This document shows, piece after piece, positions 32,246 to 34,293 of a DNA stretch of 34,293 bases. Both the position numbers and the translations under genes were made by a program. The stretch comes from Bacteroidota bacterium (GTDB lineage: Bacteria; Bacteroidota; Bacteroidia; Bacteroidales; Prolixibacteraceae). The notes below the pieces were generated by a model. It did not search any database and was not told the origin of the DNA. It saw nothing but the letters and a program-made list of their open reading frames with translations. The stretch's first letter is position 1, and the number at the start of each line of letters is the position of its first letter. Location: NCBI GenBank assembly GCA_021849365.1, contig JAJZSZ010000010.1, positions 1 to 34,293 of the forward strand, given 5' to 3'.

Positions 32246-32797
32246 CTATTTCACCAGCATCTGACTGGCAAGTAATTCAGCTTTTTCCTCAGAAACTAAC
32301 TTTTCAACAATTTTCAGCGCAAACTGAATGGCCGCACCAGGACCACGACCTGTAATAACATTGCCCGAGTCAACTACCGGAACCTGAAGAATATTGGCTC
32401 CTTTCAAATGGCTCTCGAAACCTGGATAACAAACGGCCTGTTTACCGTCCAGAATTCCCAGATTGCCCAAAACCAGTGGGGCAGCGCAAATGGCAGCAAG
32501 CTGCTTATTTTCAGTTACAAAAGTTCTAATTTTTTGTTTCAGCCCTTCATGAGCATTCAGATTCGAAGCCCCCGGCATACCGCCAGGCAAAACAATCATA
32601 TAAACATCAGAGTAATCAATACTTTCGAACAGTTTGTCGGCCAAAACTTTGATCTGATGAGCGCCATTCACTTCAAGTTTTCCAGTCACCGAAACTGTCA
32701 CAACATTCAAACCAGCCCGGCGCAAAACATCGATAATACTGATAGCTTCAATCTCTTCGAAACCATCGGCAAGGTGAACTGCAATTTTCTTATCCAT
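32246..32797 (-). CDS. DJ-1/PfpI family protein
   Basis: 183 residues of the DJ-1/ThiJ subgroup: VHLADGFEEIEA (with the conserved Glu), VLPGGMPG, nucleophile Cys104 in AAICAAP, VITGRGPGAAIQFALKIVE. Relatives act in protein/nucleotide glycation repair or as redox chaperones. Single-gene unit. Confidence 0.92.
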   Translation of the reverse strand: MDKKIAVHLADGFEEIEAISIIDVLRRAGLNVVTVSVTGKLEVNGAHQIKVLADKLFESIDYSDVYMIVLPGGMPGASNLNAHEGLKQKIRTFVTENKQLAAICAAPLVLGNLGILDGKQAVCYPGFESHLKGANILQVPVVDSGNVITGRGPGAAIQFALKIVEKLVSEEKAELLASQMLVK

Positions 32798-32814
32798 GGT
32801 GTTTATTTTTTAAT

Positions 32815-32822
32815 CAAAGATA
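32815..32822 (-). promoter_or_regulatory. -7 promoter element of the DJ-1 gene
   Basis: TATCTTTG on the minus strand, 17 bases before the ATG at 32797; no -33 seen. Confidence 0.4.
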
Positions 32823-32847
32823 ATTCAATCACCAATCGAAAAAAAGG

Positions 32848-34077
32848 CTAATCGAAGAACTTATTCGGGAATAAATAAATAGCTATAAATCCGTAAATGC
32901 CGCAAACAGCCACAACTGCCATATCTACCCAATGGTTCTTCAGCCGGACTTTTCGCATATAAAGCCAAGTAACTTGAATTACCAGTAAAAGTAAATTGAC
33001 AAGCAACCAGTTCATCCCTTTTGATGGAGTGAGATAAAACCGGATAAACTTGCTGTTTTCGCTGTTCATCGACAGTTGCGCCGGAAAAATCGACGCGAAT
33101 ATTTTACCTTCCTGAAGTTGCTCTTTAGTCTTCCTGGATTCGGTAAATGTATCGACCAGCTGATAATCAGGCGTCAAGGCGATGGCTTTGATGTGATCTT
33201 CAGCTTCAATAATAACCGTATAATTAAACAAATCGCCATAAATTTTCAGGTCGCAAGTTGCAGGATCGTACCCTTCAACCGGCCATTTTATCAGCTTATA
33301 ATCGTCCTGCGTCAGAATATAAATTTCATTTTTTCCTGAAACCAGGTAGGCATAAAAGTTCTTATTTTTAAAATCGACACACCCGATATACCTGAAAATC
33401 AACCCTTCCGGAATATCGATTTTTTTCACAAATGGTTTACCTTTAATCATTTTCAGGTGAAAGAGCTGATCTTTGGAATCAACAATCAGGTAACCTTCGT
33501 CGCACGATTTGCGCTGAGTTGGCAAGCCCGAAATCAATTTCGCCGGAAAAACAAAACCGTTATGAAACAAAGCGGCTGAAAACATCTGGCTCTTTTCTTC
33601 CAGTATTTGGTTTGTAGACGCATCAATAAAATCAACCCTCCAGGTTATCCTGAAAAAATCTTGAGGAAGTTCCAATTGCGCCCGCCCCGAACGTGATTCA
33701 AACAAAGGATAAAGCTGGGGAGCCGGGGCATCAACCTCATTGACTTTCAATCGAAAAAATGATTTTTCCTTAGAGACAGCACGCATATCAAGTGCGGTAC
33801 CGTTTATTGAATCGGGCAAGGTTCCTGACGCCAGAAGCTGCTTGAAAAACATCATGGGAAGCATTCGCTCATACTCATCTCTTGAGCATTGATTGCCTTT
33901 TGCATCTGTCCATTCTTTCTCTCCACTATTAATCATAAATTGTTTGCTGATGCAACTATAGTGCATAATAGGTTTTCGAATTGGCTTTTCGAATACCGTC
34001 CAATACAATTTTGGAATAAATATAGCCAGCGTAATGACGGCTATAAAAATCATAATATATCTGCTGAATTTTTCCAT
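32848..34077 (-). CDS. DUF4857-like membrane protein
   Basis: 409 residues. N-terminal membrane helix (about 7-26), a long extracytoplasmic part with MHYSCISKQFMI and WTDAKGNQCSRDEYERMLPMMFFKQLLASGTLPD near its start, then several TM helices at the C-terminus (LLVNLLLLVIQVTWLYM and after). I believe this is the Bacteroidota DUF4857 family, often beside ABC-transport genes, but I cannot confirm that here. It begins one base after the stop of the truncated gene at the window edge. Confidence 0.7.
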   Translation of the reverse strand: MEKFSRYIMIFIAVITLAIFIPKLYWTVFEKPIRKPIMHYSCISKQFMINSGEKEWTDAKGNQCSRDEYERMLPMMFFKQLLASGTLPDSINGTALDMRAVSKEKSFFRLKVNEVDAPAPQLYPLFESRSGRAQLELPQDFFRITWRVDFIDASTNQILEEKSQMFSAALFHNGFVFPAKLISGLPTQRKSCDEGYLIVDSKDQLFHLKMIKGKPFVKKIDIPEGLIFRYIGCVDFKNKNFYAYLVSGKNEIYILTQDDYKLIKWPVEGYDPATCDLKIYGDLFNYTVIIEAEDHIKAIALTPDYQLVDTFTESRKTKEQLQEGKIFASIFPAQLSMNSENSKFIRFYLTPSKGMNWLLVNLLLLVIQVTWLYMRKVRLKNHWVDMAVVAVCGIYGFIAIYLFPNKFFD

Positions 34078-34078
34078 T

Positions 34079-34293
34079 TTACATCTCCCCTCTTCTGAAA
34101 CGGTAAGCCGAAAAAACGAAACCGATACTCAACAAGGCTGTCAGTACAAACAGTCCAAAATTGGCCGAAGCATAAGCTGCAGTAACTGCCGTAGCAAAAT
34201 AAATGGTCAGAAAGAAACCGCCAATCAACGTATAGCAAAAGCGATATTTCCGGTTGGGTTCCAGAACCACCAAGGCAACAATAAAAAGATCGG
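34079..34293 (-). CDS. Membrane protein, C-terminal fragment (5' end outside window)
   Basis: The frame is open from the window edge; the reading DLFIVALVVLEPNRKYRF continues upstream of a TTG at 34273, so the true start is outside. Two membrane helices are visible (FCYTLIGGFFLTIYFATAVTAA and LFVLTALLSIGFVFSA) before YRFRRGEM. Operonic with the DUF4857-like gene, one base between stop and start. Possibly an ABC-permease-type partner; not assignable. Confidence 0.6.
   Translation of the reverse strand, partial: DLFIVALVVLEPNRKYRFCYTLIGGFFLTIYFATAVTAAYASANFGLFVLTALLSIGFVFSAYRFRRGEM

Overview
The window reads as a chromosomal segment of a Bacteroidota bacterium, most likely an environmental Bacteroidales/Marinilabiliales member (the lineage is inference). 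Pointers are a type IX secretion C-terminal sorting domain, TAnnTTTG-type promoter elements, A-rich ribosome-binding regions, the DUF4924 and DUF4857-like families, and a 16-cysteine ferredoxin/NrfD membrane redox module.

Layout. (1) 29-4642, minus strand: a redox operon with a secreted PstS-like/GcvH-like fusion, a HybA-like 4x[4Fe-4S] protein, a HybB/NrfD membrane subunit and a second membrane-anchored GcvH-like protein. Neither GcvH-like domain has lysine at the aligned lipoyl position. (2) 5018-9806: Tat-type sugar enzymes (two TIM-barrel isomerase-like proteins and a Gfo/Idh/MocA oxidoreductase), an almost cargo-free T9SS sorting-domain protein and a sugar nucleotidyltransferase. (3) 9807-17557: the accessory core. 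A unit made of a 42-residue double-glycine leader peptide and a 509-residue membrane protein (anti-sigma-like modules, TM, TPR) is present twice in tandem. About 2,192 bp appear identical between the copies, and the pair is divergent from a secreted TPR-CHAT caspase-like protease with an intact His/Cys dyad. This is the best candidate for an undescribed system. (4) 17558-18557: two identical tRNA-Pro(TGG) genes, a tRNA-Ser(GCT), their promoter and terminators, and a promoter-driven structured RNA candidate with some 6S-like features. (5) 18558-34293: mainly housekeeping genes (lnt, a split 5'-nucleotidase, amidase, DCC protein, DUF4924, hslR, pth, L25, prs, engB, manA, Dabb protein, udk, a PolB-like exonuclease, a TPR histidine kinase, a DJ-1 protein, a DUF4857-like protein and a truncated membrane protein).

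Working model for the core (inference). The 509-residue protein would keep its anti-sigma-like repeats in the cytoplasm and its TPRs in the periplasm. The CHAT protein would place its TPR and protease domains in the periplasm, held by a C-terminal TM. The double-glycine peptide, first in each unit, would be a secreted signal, ligand or substrate. No peptide exporter (C39-ABC), maturase or sigma factor lies in the window, so the wiring stays open.

Functions are assigned from sequence reading alone. Repeat identity was compared by eye, and structures and promoters were not scored computationally.
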